64,000 bases of DNA from Parendozoicomonas haliclonae (GTDB lineage Bacteria; Pseudomonadota; Gammaproteobacteria; Pseudomonadales; Endozoicomonadaceae), in the NCBI RefSeq assembly GCF_900174585.1, contig NZ_FWPT01000003.1, positions 372,001 to 436,000 on the forward strand. The letters are read 5' to 3'. Positions within the stretch are counted from its first letter, which is position 1. Every line of letters starts with the position of its first letter. The position numbers and the translations under genes were made by a program. This document shows positions 37,561 to 46,266 of this stretch, piece by piece. Under the pieces are notes generated by a model that was given only the letters and a program-made list of their open reading frames with translations, made no database searches and was not told where the DNA came from.

Positions 37561-38519
37561 GTTTCGGCACCATTAAAGCAGGTTAAAACACGTTTAAATC
37601 CTTCCTCAGCTTCCTCTAAGTTGACCTGTAATCCTGATGGAATATTCATAAAAGCGCCACTCAAAGCCTTAACATACTGATCCACATCTGGAGACTCTCT
37701 CCAATCTACAGTTTCAGACTGAAAACCGAGGAAAATCCCCTCAGCCATTTGAGAATTTGGATTAAAAGTATGATCTTCATTAAACGTCCCAGCGATAGGC
37801 AAGCTTCTATATGTACTTAAATCAAAACAGGTATTGGTATTGGTCAAGCTTGTTGAACAATCATTAACTGTTAGCGTCGTATCAATCCCAAAAACCGTTG
37901 CCAAAACCACCTGTCCATTTGCCAGACCTATTTTTGTTGAACGTACAGAATCCCTTGAACCATTATTTGAAACGAGTTCAGCATTAGAGTCGACTCTTGC
38001 CCCCAAACCAAAAGCATTATCATCTTCGAGTTTCACATTAATTTTACCTGTCAGTGATTTGATATCTCCTGACAAAATACCTCTTGCCCCACCAAAGCCC
38101 AGTCGAAACCCAACTAAATCAGTTCCGTCATAAGCAAAGTCAAGATAAGGGCTGTCTATTTCAAAGGGAACGATTTCACCATTTTCAATGGCCCCTAGGG
38201 CAAAATTATCAATTTCAATGTCCGACGACCCTGCAACCTCCCCAGTTCGCTCGTACTTACCCAGCTCTAATTTATCAATATTGAGGAGAGCTTCGGCTTT
38301 TAGTCCCAAATTCACCCTGGTGAACTGAAGATTTTGATCTGATGACGGAGCTGATTCATACGTTTCCATGGATACAAATGCCTGCCCAGTCATCTCCCCC
38401 AGCTCATCGTCATTCAATGATTCAAGTGCTGAAAATGATAATGGAGAAAAAGCCGCAAGCGCCCCTATAAGAGCAAAACGAGAAAGACGTCGTACAACCG
38501 GAAATTTGGGAAAAGTCAT
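37554..38519 (-). CDS. Exported protein with the DUF6160/Fil-like motif, first gene of the operon
   Basis: A 321-residue protein from ATG 38519; an earlier ATG at 38585 would add 22 basic residues in front of a good signal peptide (FPVVRRLSRFALIGALAAFS, cut after SFS or SFSA). The mature part starts LESLNDDELGEMTGQAFVSM, the shared motif. The rest is beta-rich and Gly/Asp-rich (LGFGGARGILSGDIKSLTGKI), with three Cys pairs near the C-terminus (DCSTSLTNTNTC, TCFNGAETC). Its last codons overlap the next gene. The upstream 296 bases hold a palindromic element and the operon promoter. Confidence 0.77.
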   Translation of the reverse strand: MTFPKFPVVRRLSRFALIGALAAFSPLSFSALESLNDDELGEMTGQAFVSMETYESAPSSDQNLQFTRVNLGLKAEALLNIDKLELGKYERTGEVAGSSDIEIDNFALGAIENGEIVPFEIDSPYLDFAYDGTDLVGFRLGFGGARGILSGDIKSLTGKINVKLEDDNAFGLGARVDSNAELVSNNGSRDSVRSTKIGLANGQVVLATVFGIDTTLTVNDCSTSLTNTNTCFDLSTYRSLPIAGTFNEDHTFNPNSQMAEGIFLGFQSETVDWRESPDVDQYVKALSGAFMNIPSGLQVNLEEAEEGFKRVLTCFNGAETC

Positions 38520-38613
38520 AGCAGATTTCTTTCTTATTATATTTATATGAAAGCCACTATATCTGAGCTTTTTCTTTCCTTTCAACTAAAAAGCCTACAA
38601 AAACAAGAGATTG

Positions 38614-38635
38614 GAACAATCGTTCAAGAACGTTC
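38614..38635. promoter_or_regulatory. Overlapping palindromes upstream of the four-gene exported-protein operon
   Basis: GAACAATCGTTC (38614-38625), CGTTCAAGAACG (38621-38632) and GAACGTTC (38628-38635) are overlapping inverted repeats of the half-site GAAC/GTTC. They lie about 100 bases upstream of the first gene's ATG, where an operator would be expected. No regulator is identified. Confidence 0.4.
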
Positions 38636-38815
38636 GTACCAGTAAATTAGGCTTTTATTTTTCCAATGACTTTACCGCCTCAACCATCCGTCACGAGGGT
38701 AATTATTTAGCCGTAGATAAAAGGCACACAGTCATAAGAGCCAATCGCGTTTTTACCCCAAATTAAGTGCCAAAGAACATCGGCACTTAATCATTCAGGC
38801 AGGTCTTAATAAAAC

Positions 38816-39898
38816 TTAGCGAATACGTTCGCCAATGGCATGCACAGTGACTTCTTCCCGATCATGGAACAACTGCTTGCACTTGAGCGTTACCTTCAAA
38901 TCACGCTCCAGACACATTTCTTCAATCTTCTCCAACGCTTCTTGCACCGCCATCCAGCGCTGTTTCATTGGCAGCTTAAGATTAAAGATCGCTTCCCGGC
39001 ACCAGCGGTGGGCCAGCCAGCGGCCCATCAGTTCGGCAGAGCGGGCCGGCTTGTCGACAATATCGCATACCATCCAGTCCACCCGTTTTTCCGGTTTAAA
39101 GGTAAAAGCATCTTCAGTGCGATGGGTAACCTGCCCACTTTCCATCAGGTCTTTATTCATTGGTCCGTTATCAACTGCGGTTACCATCATAGAGCGATTC
39201 ACCAACTGCCAGGTCCAGCCGCCTGGTGCAGCACCAAGATCTACAGCTTTCATACCCGGTGCCAGTCGTTCATCCCACTCGTCTGCTGGAACAAAGTAGT
39301 GAAAAGCTTCTTCCAGCTTCAGGGTAGAACGACTTGGGGCAGTTTTCGGGAACTTCAGGCGCAGAATACCGCCCGGCCACGGGCTACTGTTGCGGGTATC
39401 CGTGGTGCCAATATACACATTGGAGGAATCCAGAAAGAAACAATGCAGCCTTGGAATCTTGGCGTTCGGTTTATCAGTCAGCAGCCCCTTCTTGCGCAGC
39501 GTCTGGCGCAGTGGGTTTATAAACTTCTTGCAGAAGCCGGAGAGTTCCTTGGCCTCATTGGTATCCGCCGTTTCCAGAATAAGATCACCGCAACGCGGTA
39601 AGTCGTGCTCGGCAAAAGCCTCAAGGATAGGGCCAATTCGGTCCCCCTGAGGCAAATCGTTAATTAGCGGAACAGCGGCACACCACTGACGGGCAAAGAT
39701 CAGATTGTCGAAGCTCAGCCGGTTCATCAGCTGACGAGCACCATCGTCTTCCTGAGTGATATAAACGACATAGCCACTGTTGGCCTTGGTTTTTACATAA
39801 CCGTAAACACCCGCCTCGGCAGCCTTATCCTGAATTTCGCCAGCCATATCCGATTCAAAACCGGGGCGGCAATAGAGAAGAAGATGATTACGGGACAT
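38816..39898 (-). CDS. rlmM: 23S rRNA C2498 2'-O-ribose methyltransferase
   Basis: SAM-dependent methyltransferase acting on C2498 of 23S rRNA. I start at ATG 39898 (MSRNHLLLYCRPGFESDMAGEI), 360 residues, matching the family length. It has an N-terminal THUMP-like substrate domain, then the Rossmann domain with VDLGAAPGGWTWQL and the K-D-K-type catalytic residues around WMVCDIVDKPAR and FNLKLPMKQRW. C-terminal HDREEVTVHAIGERIR is characteristic of RlmM. Confidence 0.95.
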   Translation of the reverse strand: MSRNHLLLYCRPGFESDMAGEIQDKAAEAGVYGYVKTKANSGYVVYITQEDDGARQLMNRLSFDNLIFARQWCAAVPLINDLPQGDRIGPILEAFAEHDLPRCGDLILETADTNEAKELSGFCKKFINPLRQTLRKKGLLTDKPNAKIPRLHCFFLDSSNVYIGTTDTRNSSPWPGGILRLKFPKTAPSRSTLKLEEAFHYFVPADEWDERLAPGMKAVDLGAAPGGWTWQLVNRSMMVTAVDNGPMNKDLMESGQVTHRTEDAFTFKPEKRVDWMVCDIVDKPARSAELMGRWLAHRWCREAIFNLKLPMKQRWMAVQEALEKIEEMCLERDLKVTLKCKQLFHDREEVTVHAIGERIR

Positions 39899-39990
39899 GG
39901 CAGCTTCACACAACTCAGAGTCAAAAACGGCGGTTATTCTATGCGCCCCCTGCACCAATCACCACCGTTTGCGAATATTCCAGTTCCATA

Positions 39991-40764
39991 TCAACCAACA
40001 GGCTGCTCCAGACTATCTGACACAACCTCCTCAACAGCCACAGAGTCTTCGGCCTCAACCGTATAAATATCCAGACCGCTTTGCTTGTTCTGCCCCTGAT
40101 AACGCATGCTGGCGGGAACCTCTGCATACTTACGCGCTTCGGCTGCCTGTTGTGCCACCCGCTCTCGCAACCCGACCATGGCTTCCGGATGCAGACAGCC
40201 CAGATAGTCGTACCAGACCACCTGCCAGCGCAGCACAGCGGAAGACTGACTGCTGACGATGGCATCCTGTTGAATCGCCGTCATCAACCAGTCTTCATCC
40301 TTATCCATCAGTTCCTTGTTCAGACACAGCCGATTATGGGTGTTGCAATACACCTTCCAGGCTTCGGCAACATCTGCGCCGTAGGCTCGCTGAATAGAGG
40401 CCGCCTGTCGCGGTTTGATCACAAAGTCCCAGTCACTGCGCTTTAGCCCCAGCAACTGCATGCGCTTTACCAGCCAAAACTCTTGAGACAGCCGAAGTCT
40501 TTCCGGCTCAGGAAGCTCGTCTGGAAAACCATTCCGGCGACATCGTCTATTCATTACGGAGGTGCGGGGAATATTAACAATATGCCGGCCAGTAACAGGC
40601 CATTCAAACGGTCGGTAGGTGACTGTTATTTCCCAGCGGTAGCGCACCAACAGCGGTGATCGATCGCGCTCAGAGTCATCCCCAAGAGACTGGTTCTGCA
40701 CAGCCCTGAGCTTGCCGCCTGAGGTTGTCACCATCATAAAAATCACCAAGCAGGAATCATCCAT
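39991..40764 (-). CDS. Hypothetical protein, start uncertain
   Basis: I do not recognise this product, about 257 residues from ATG 40764. The ATG directly abuts AAGGAG, which is too close, so the true start may be the ATG pair near 40737; longer starts would run into the divergent hydrolase gene. The central part is basic and Trp/Tyr-rich (YRWEITVTYRPFEWPVTGRH, IPRTSVMNRRCRRNGF), followed by helices (WKVYCNTHNRLCLNKELMDK) and an acidic end. There is no signal peptide in the chosen form. Confidence 0.6.
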   Translation of the reverse strand: MDDSCLVIFMMVTTSGGKLRAVQNQSLGDDSERDRSPLLVRYRWEITVTYRPFEWPVTGRHIVNIPRTSVMNRRCRRNGFPDELPEPERLRLSQEFWLVKRMQLLGLKRSDWDFVIKPRQAASIQRAYGADVAEAWKVYCNTHNRLCLNKELMDKDEDWLMTAIQQDAIVSSQSSAVLRWQVVWYDYLGCLHPEAMVGLRERVAQQAAEARKYAEVPASMRYQGQNKQSGLDIYTVEAEDSVAVEEVVSDSLEQPVG

Positions 40765-40836
40765 CTCCTTGGATAAGTAAATTCTGGTAAAGTTGCCCAC
40801 CAATAAATTTGATAACGCTATTGTTAGCCCTGCTGC

Positions 40837-41472
40837 ATGAATAACATTCTCTGGAACCGGGCCGAGCAGCCTGTAGCCACTCTGATTCTCGCCCATGGTG
40901 CCGGTGCGCCGATGGACAGCACCTTTATGGAGACCATGGCGGAACGTCTGTGCCGACAAGGGATTACTGTTGCGCGTTTTGAATTTGCCTATATGGCTGA
41001 GCGCCGGGTAACAGGGAAAAAGCGCCCCCCAGAGAAGGCCGAAAAGCTAATCCCCCAATGGCTGGATATTATCGAGCACATTAAAGCCGAGTCTGCTGGC
41101 ATGCCACTCTTTATCGGCGGCAAATCCATGGGAGGTCGCATGGCTTCATTGGCCGCCAAGGAGCAGCCTGAGGGTATCCATGGTGTTATCTGTCTGGGTT
41201 ATCCCTTCTATGCCATTGGCAAACCAGAGAAGCCGCGAACAGCGCATTTACTGGAATACCCTCTGCCCGTACTTATGGTTCAGGGTGAGCGGGACACCAT
41301 GGGCGATTTTGAAACGGTGATGGAATATAAGCTGGCGCCCAGCATCCAGATTCAATGGCTGCCGGATGGCAACCATGATCTCAAACCAAGAAAAGCATCC
41401 GGGTTTGATTATGAGCACCACCTCAATACCACAACCCGGGCTATTAAAAATTTTATCAATACTGAAGATTAA
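40837..41472 (+). CDS. Alpha/beta-hydrolase of the KANL3/Tex30 type
   Basis: A 211-residue cytoplasmic hydrolase-fold protein. Motifs: oxyanion region LILAHGAGAPMDSTFM, the nucleophile elbow GGKSMGGRMAS with Ser near residue 98, the Asp in VQGERDTMG and the His in LPDGNHDLKPRK, completing a Ser-Asp-His triad. This arrangement matches the Tex30/KANL3-type bacterial family. The substrate is unknown. Its stop overlaps that of the next gene by 4 bases, convergently. Confidence 0.88.
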   Translation: MNNILWNRAEQPVATLILAHGAGAPMDSTFMETMAERLCRQGITVARFEFAYMAERRVTGKKRPPEKAEKLIPQWLDIIEHIKAESAGMPLFIGGKSMGGRMASLAAKEQPEGIHGVICLGYPFYAIGKPEKPRTAHLLEYPLPVLMVQGERDTMGDFETVMEYKLAPSIQIQWLPDGNHDLKPRKASGFDYEHHLNTTTRAIKNFINTED

Positions 41473-42512
41473 GAGTTGATGTCCAGATTACCTTGTAACA
41501 GTGCCATCAGTTCCTCAACCGCCTTGTCTTCTTTTCTGGTCGCTTTAAGATCCTGAAGATAAAGCGTCCAGACCTGACCCTGCTTCAGAGTTTGCGGTGT
41601 AAGGCTGCGTACTGGTGAACTGATTTCATCATTATGCAGTGGCAAACAGCCACGTAAGGTCCCCAGCCTCTCAGCACTGCGCTGCTGCCCTCCGGGAGCC
41701 ACCATCATTTTCATCAGGGACAGCAGATTATCGAGATAACTCTGCTGCTGTTCCGCCGTGGCCCGATCCAGCTGATAAAGCTGGAAATGCCCACGAGCAT
41801 CCAGATTCAGATAATGAAATGCCTGTCGGTTCTGATCGTCTAACTGAGCACTCAGGTGGTGACGAAAGATCGCGGCACGAGCAATCATGCGCACCATCAA
41901 CCAGTGATCGTGCTTTTTTACGCAGGAGGGGCGGTACATATCCTGGAATTGGCTGTGAGTTCTCTCCAGAGACTCTTCCATAACGGCCATACCCATCGAT
42001 GAATCCGCCATCAAGTCAAACCCGGTCAGCAGGAAAATAATCATGCATCCCTCAGGGCTACTGTCCATCGCTTCCAGATAATGCACCCTTACGGCAACCG
42101 GGCTGCCACCTTCAAGAATCTGACAGACCAGCTCTGTAGCCTTGGCATAATCTTCAGATCTGGCCGAATCCAGCAATTGATCCAGCACCTCATTCACCTC
42201 AGGGTTCAGGTGCTCTTTAAACCGCAAAGAGCCTGTTGCAGTCGTAGCCGAAGACAAAAGAGCCCGGGATGGCTGATCGGAAACACGAAGCCTGTGAGGA
42301 GAGCGGGAACGATAGTTCTCTCGGCGGTCAGGAGAGGGAGAACAGCTGCTATCGGATTCACTGCCACTGAAATAGCGTTGTCCAGGATGGGCCCTGCGAG
42401 TTCTGCGGCCACTCCGGGTACGGGGTCGACTGGGGCGGAAACTCCACTCCACTTGACCCATTACACCATAATTCTGGCTACGCCCGCCCTGACTCAGCTC
42501 CCGTGTATCCAT
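41469..42512 (-). CDS. Unknown protein with an SR-protein-like N-terminal region
   Basis: A 347-residue protein from ATG 42512, supported by GGGAG 8 bases upstream; an earlier start would add 78 residues without support. Residues 25-80 are very basic and Ser-rich, with PSRPRTRSGRRTRR, SGSESDSSCSPSPDRRE and RSRSPHR (68-74), the same heptapeptide as in the kinase at 22127-23212. From about 95 on it is helical (EVNEVLDQLLDSARSEDYAK), with no recognised domain, no signal peptide and no membrane segment. I infer an RNA- or nucleus-directed protein, possibly secreted into a host, but nothing in the sequence shows secretion. Confidence 0.75.
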   Translation of the reverse strand: MDTRELSQGGRSQNYGVMGQVEWSFRPSRPRTRSGRRTRRAHPGQRYFSGSESDSSCSPSPDRRENYRSRSPHRLRVSDQPSRALLSSATTATGSLRFKEHLNPEVNEVLDQLLDSARSEDYAKATELVCQILEGGSPVAVRVHYLEAMDSSPEGCMIIFLLTGFDLMADSSMGMAVMEESLERTHSQFQDMYRPSCVKKHDHWLMVRMIARAAIFRHHLSAQLDDQNRQAFHYLNLDARGHFQLYQLDRATAEQQQSYLDNLLSLMKMMVAPGGQQRSAERLGTLRGCLPLHNDEISSPVRSLTPQTLKQGQVWTLYLQDLKATRKEDKAVEELMALLQGNLDINS

Positions 42513-42687
42513 AGCTCGTCTCCCACTTCCAAAGTCGATAAACAGGAGTTTGACCCTAACTGCGCACCAACTGCAGAAAGCCGTTCTGACAAGAGTGTTA
42601 CCAATAGGAGAAAAGAGTGCAGCCATCAGGCTTGAAGAATCGCAGTAATACCGACAATGCGCTTGCGTATAGACACCTACATTCTGG

Positions 42688-42693
42688 TATGAT
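42688..42693 (+). promoter_or_regulatory. Candidate extended -10 promoter far upstream of ccoN
   Basis: TGGTATGAT (42685-42693) matches the extended -10 pattern TGnTATAAT in all but one base. A TTGCGT lies about 19 bases upstream, which is rather far. It would give a leader of about 245 bases before ccoN, containing a 12-codon ATG frame with AGGAG (42718-42756) and the structured element at 42770-42810. Confidence 0.35.
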
Positions 42694-42769
42694 GGCGCCG
42701 CCATAGGAGTTGGTGGCATGTATTGTTCGCAAACATCACCATACACACCGCAATAATAAAAATAATTTA

Positions 42770-42810
42770 GGTCGTGTGCTCCATAGGGGCCAGAGAGCCC
42801 CAGGACGACC
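42770..42810 (+). other. Nested hairpin in the long ccoN leader
   Basis: Outer arms GGTCGT (42770-42775) and ACGACC (42805-42810) enclose an inner hairpin GGGGC (42786-42790) with GCCCC (42797-42801). The rest of the 430-base gap between the divergent genes (42513-42942) shows no other clear gene. Confidence 0.4.
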
Positions 42811-42858
42811 GGGAAATCATCGGTTTTTCAATGTAAAGATAGTGTAAATGACCAGACA

Positions 42859-42900
42859 TTGATCTGTGTCATTGTCGGCTATCTACGCATTCCCGATACT
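42859..42900 (+). promoter_or_regulatory. Candidate FNR/ANR-dependent promoter of the ccoNOQP operon
   Basis: TTGATCTGTGTCAT (42859-42872) matches the FNR/ANR consensus TTGATnnnnATCAA at 8 of 10 positions. GATACT (42895-42900) is a fair -10 at the distance expected of a class II site centred at -41.5, predicting a start near 42907 and a leader of about 36 bases to the ATG at 42943. Confidence 0.55.
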
Positions 42901-42942
42901 TTATTTCGGTTTACCCGTACAACCGCAATCGTGGATCGCGAA

Positions 42943-44364
42943 ATGAGCACTGCAACGAACACACACTACAACTACAAAGTGGTTCGCCAGTTTGCTGTGA
43001 TGACGGTGATTTGGGGGATAGTCGGCATGGTCGTCGGCCTCTTCATCGCTGCCCAGCTGGTTTGGCCCGAACTGAATTTTGAACCTTACCTGACATTTGG
43101 ACGCTTAAGACCACTGCACACCAATGCGGTGATTTTTGCATTTGGGGGCTCGGCATTGTTTGCCACTTCCTACTACGTCGTTCAGAGAACCTGTCAGGCC
43201 CGCCTGCTCTCTGATGGTCTGGCGGCCTTTACCTTCTGGGGCTGGAACCTGGTTATCGTTCTGGCGGCCATCACCCTGCCGCTGGGCATGACATCCTCCA
43301 AGGAGTACGCCGAGTTGGAGTGGCCAATCGATATCCTGATTGCCATTGTCTGGGTGGTGTATGCGATTGTCTTCTTCGGCACCATCATGAAGCGCAAGAC
43401 CAAGCACATTTATGTGGCTAACTGGTTCTACGGCGCCTTCATCATCACCATTGCCATTCTGCATATCGTGAACAACGCCGAGATTCCGGTCACCCTGTTC
43501 AAGTCCTACTCCGCCTACTCCGGCGCGATGGATGCGACTATTCAGTGGTGGTACGGACACAACGCCGTAGGCTTCTTCCTGACTGCCGGCTTCCTGGGCA
43601 TGATGTACTACTTCGTACCCAAGCAGGCTGAGCGTCCGGTTTACTCCTACCGTCTGTCTATCGTGCATTTCTGGGCACTGATCGCGATCTACATCTGGGC
43701 AGGTCCTCACCACCTGCACTACACCGCGCTGCCAGACTGGGCACAGAGCCTGGGTATGATTATGTCCCTGATCCTGCTGGCTCCATCCTGGGGTGGCATG
43801 ATCAACGGTGTTATGACTCTGTCCGGTGCATGGCACAAACTGCGTACTGACCCAATCCTTCGCTTCCTGGTTGTTTCTCTGTCCTTCTACGGTATGTCCA
43901 CCTTTGAAGGCCCGATGATGGCGATCAAGACTGTGAACGCTCTCTCTCACTACACCGACTGGACGATCGGTCACGTTCACTCCGGCGCACTGGGCTGGGT
44001 TGCCATGGTTTCCATCGGTGCCATGTACCACCTGATCCCGAAAGTCTTCGGTCGTGAAGCCATGTACAGCACCAGCCTGATCAACACCCACTTCTGGCTG
44101 GCCACTATCGGCACCGTTCTGTACATCGTCTCCATGTGGGTTAACGGCATCACTCAGGGTCTGATGTGGCAGGCTGTTAACGCTGACGGCACCCTGCAGT
44201 ACAGCTTCATTGAATCCGTACAGGCCAGCTCTACCGGTTACATCGTACGTCTGATTGGTGGTGGCTTCTTCGTACTGGGTATGTTCGTCATGCTGTACAA
44301 CGTCTGGCAGACAGTTCGCGGCACCAACGCCGAAGAAGTCAAAGCTGCTGCGGCCATGGCGTAA
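42943..44364 (+). CDS. ccoN: cbb3-type cytochrome c oxidase subunit I
   Basis: Catalytic heme-copper subunit of the high-affinity terminal oxidase used at low oxygen. I start at ATG 42943 ([16 protein letters not shown]), 473 residues with 12 helices; the TTG at 42859 would lie upstream of the predicted transcription start. Conserved His-bearing segments: [42 protein letters not shown] (CuB region), [15 protein letters not shown] and [14 protein letters not shown] (heme ligands). It is followed by ccoO after 14 bases in the standard order N-O-Q-P. Confidence 0.97.
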   Translation: MSTATNTHYNYKVVRQFAVMTVIWGIVGMVVGLFIAAQLVWPELNFEPYLTFGRLRPLHTNAVIFAFGGSALFATSYYVVQRTCQARLLSDGLAAFTFWGWNLVIVLAAITLPLGMTSSKEYAELEWPIDILIAIVWVVYAIVFFGTIMKRKTKHIYVANWFYGAFIITIAILHIVNNAEIPVTLFKSYSAYSGAMDATIQWWYGHNAVGFFLTAGFLGMMYYFVPKQAERPVYSYRLSIVHFWALIAIYIWAGPHHLHYTALPDWAQSLGMIMSLILLAPSWGGMINGVMTLSGAWHKLRTDPILRFLVVSLSFYGMSTFEGPMMAIKTVNALSHYTDWTIGHVHSGALGWVAMVSIGAMYHLIPKVFGREAMYSTSLINTHFWLATIGTVLYIVSMWVNGITQGLMWQAVNADGTLQYSFIESVQASSTGYIVRLIGGGFFVLGMFVMLYNVWQTVRGTNAEEVKAAAAMA

Positions 44365-44378
44365 GGGAGGAAACGAAC

Positions 44379-44990
44379 ATGCTGAATCACGAAATATTCG
44401 AGAAAAACATTGGCCTGATGGTCGTTGGCGTGATCTTCGCCATCAGCTTCGGTGGCCTGGTAGAGATCGTTCCTCTGTTCAACCTGAAGGAAACCACTGA
44501 GCCGGTTGAAGGCCTGAAGCCTTACACCGCTCTGGAACTGGAAGGCCGTGATGTCTACATCAAGGAAGGCTGCGTAGGCTGCCACTCCCAGATGATCCGT
44601 CCTCTGCGTGCCGAGGTTGAGCGCTACGGTCACTACTCCGTAGCCGGTGAGTCTGTATATGACTATCCGTTCCTGTGGGGCTCCAAGCGTACCGGTCCTG
44701 ATCTGGCCCGTGTTGGCCAGCGTTACTCCGACGAATGGCACCGCGCTCACCTGATCAACCCTCGTGATGTCGTGCCTGCGTCCATCATGCCGGCCTACCC
44801 GCATCTGAGCGAAAACCTGATCGACAGCTCGGTCACGCCGAAGAAGCTGCAGGCTCTGAAAACTCTGGGTGTCCCTTACACCGAAGAGCAGATCGCCAGC
44901 GCCTCTTCCGATGTTCAGGGCAAGACCGAAATGGATGCTCTGATCGCTTACCTGCAGGGTCTGGGCACCGCTCTGACCCAGAAGCGCTGA
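44379..44990 (+). CDS. ccoO: cbb3-type oxidase subunit II (monoheme cytochrome c)
   Basis: Membrane-anchored c-type cytochrome that passes electrons to CcoN. A 203-residue protein with one N-terminal helix (about residues 10-32) and a periplasmic domain with a single heme c site, CVGCH, at about residue 65-69 in [15 protein letters not shown]. The Met ligand is in [14 protein letters not shown] lies 9 bases before the ATG. It continues directly into ccoQ. Confidence 0.96.
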   Translation: MLNHEIFEKNIGLMVVGVIFAISFGGLVEIVPLFNLKETTEPVEGLKPYTALELEGRDVYIKEGCVGCHSQMIRPLRAEVERYGHYSVAGESVYDYPFLWGSKRTGPDLARVGQRYSDEWHRAHLINPRDVVPASIMPAYPHLSENLIDSSVTPKKLQALKTLGVPYTEEQIASASSDVQGKTEMDALIAYLQGLGTALTQKR

Positions 44991-44998
44991 GGTGAGTT

Positions 44999-45199
44999 AT
45001 GGACTTTGACATAAACACTCTGCGCGGTCTGGCTACGGTTCTTTGCATGGCAGCCTTTATTGGCGTCGTGCTGTGGGCCTACAGCGAACGTAAGAGCAAG
45101 GATTTTGATGAAGCTGCCAGTCTGCCCTTTGCAGATGAAGACAAGTTGTCCCAAAGCGGCGCGAGCATAAACAATAAGAAGGAGGCGCAACATGTCTAG
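44999..45199 (+). CDS. ccoQ: cbb3-type oxidase small subunit CcoQ
   Basis: A 66-residue single-span protein that stabilises the cbb3 complex. One helix at about residues 8-26 (RGLATVLCMAAFIGVVLWAY) is followed by a short charged tail with the typical SERKSKDFDEAASLPFADED. It starts 8 bases after ccoO and overlaps ccoP by 8 bases. Confidence 0.93.
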   Translation: MDFDINTLRGLATVLCMAAFIGVVLWAYSERKSKDFDEAASLPFADEDKLSQSGASINNKKEAQHV

Positions 45200-46103
45200 C
45201 TTCTGGAGTGGCTGGGTCCTCGTTCTGACCCTCGCCTGTCTGGCATTAGTCGTATTTGTGCTGTTCTCCACCTGGAAGGTCCAGCGCAAGGACACCACCG
45301 AAGACACAGTTGGCCACGAGTTTGACGGTATCACCGAGTACGACAACCCGATGCCTATGTGGTGGATCGGTCTGTTCCTCGGCACGCTGATCTTTGGTGC
45401 GGTTTACCTGGTTCTGTACCCGGGCATCTGGCCTGGCAAGTTCGACGGTATCCTGGGATGGTCTTCTACTGGTGAGCTGAAAGCTGACCAGGAAAAGCAT
45501 GCCCGCCAGTACCAGCCGATCTTTGAACAGTACGCGGCCACCAGCATTGAAGAGCTGCAGGAAAACCCGAAAGCTCTGGCTATGGGTAAGCGGATCTTCC
45601 TGAACAACTGCGCTCTGTGTCACGGCAGTGATGCCGGCGGTGCCTTTGGTTTCCCACAGCTGACCGACCACGACTGGCTCTGGGGCGGCAGCCCGGATGA
45701 GATCAAGATGTCTGTTCTCAATGGTCGTAACGGCCAGATGCCAGCCTGGGGCCCGGTTCTGGGTGACAAGGGTGTGCGTGATGTGGCCTCTTATGTCCGC
45801 AGCATGAGCGGCCTGGACGTGAAGGCCGACCAGAGTGCTCTGGATAACGGTAAAGCCCTGTACGCCACCACTTGTGCTGTGTGTCACGGTAACGAAGGTA
45901 AGGGCAACAAGATGTTTGGTGCACCTAACCTGACCGACGACACTTGGCTCTATGGCAACAGCCAGACTCTGGTGGAATACACCATCCGTAAGGGTCGTAA
46001 CGGTGTAATGCCTCCATGGAACGAAGTACTGGGCCCTGAAAAGGTTCACCTGGTATCTGCTTACGTTTACAGCCTCTCTCAGGAAGAGAAAGCTGCCGAG
46101 TAA
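45192..46103 (+). CDS. ccoP: cbb3-type oxidase subunit III (diheme cytochrome c)
   Basis: Diheme membrane cytochrome that accepts electrons from soluble carriers. The 303-residue protein has two helices near the N-terminus (about 5-25 and 55-77, the second being WWIGLFLGTLIFGAVYLVLY) and two heme c sites, CALCH near residue 140 and CAVCH near 226, with Met ligands in GQMPAWGPVL and NGVMPPWNEVL. GGAGG precedes the ATG. It ends the structural operon; a strong hairpin follows. Confidence 0.96.
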   Translation: MSSFWSGWVLVLTLACLALVVFVLFSTWKVQRKDTTEDTVGHEFDGITEYDNPMPMWWIGLFLGTLIFGAVYLVLYPGIWPGKFDGILGWSSTGELKADQEKHARQYQPIFEQYAATSIEELQENPKALAMGKRIFLNNCALCHGSDAGGAFGFPQLTDHDWLWGGSPDEIKMSVLNGRNGQMPAWGPVLGDKGVRDVASYVRSMSGLDVKADQSALDNGKALYATTCAVCHGNEGKGNKMFGAPNLTDDTWLYGNSQTLVEYTIRKGRNGVMPPWNEVLGPEKVHLVSAYVYSLSQEEKAAE

Positions 46104-46119
46104 GCTGCTGAACCGAAAC

Positions 46120-46146
46120 GGCAGACAGTCCTTTGGACTGTCTGCC
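46120..46146 (+). terminator. Strong hairpin after ccoP
   Basis: GGCAGACAGTCC (46120-46131) pairs perfectly with GGACTGTCTGCC (46135-46146) across a 3-base loop. The following ATCAAAAAC has no T-run, so it may separate the structural and assembly genes by partial termination or mRNA protection. Confidence 0.55.
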
Positions 46147-46266
46147 ATCAAAAACAACCCATACCATTGCCAAGAAAGCCACAATTCACACTCTCCCCAG
46201 CCCTATAACATAACAATATTCAAAAGCGTCGAGAGCCTGGATTGCACAAGTTGAGGATCAGCGGAC

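Noticed and set aside
33167-38519. Chaperone-usher or type IV pilus cluster
   Set aside because: None of the four proteins has an usher, chaperone, pilin or prepilin-peptidase motif; only the shared N-terminal motif links them to Fil-type proteins.
43105-44091. 328-codon minus-strand frame opposite ccoN
   Set aside because: Antisense of a certain gene with strong codon bias; no start signal.
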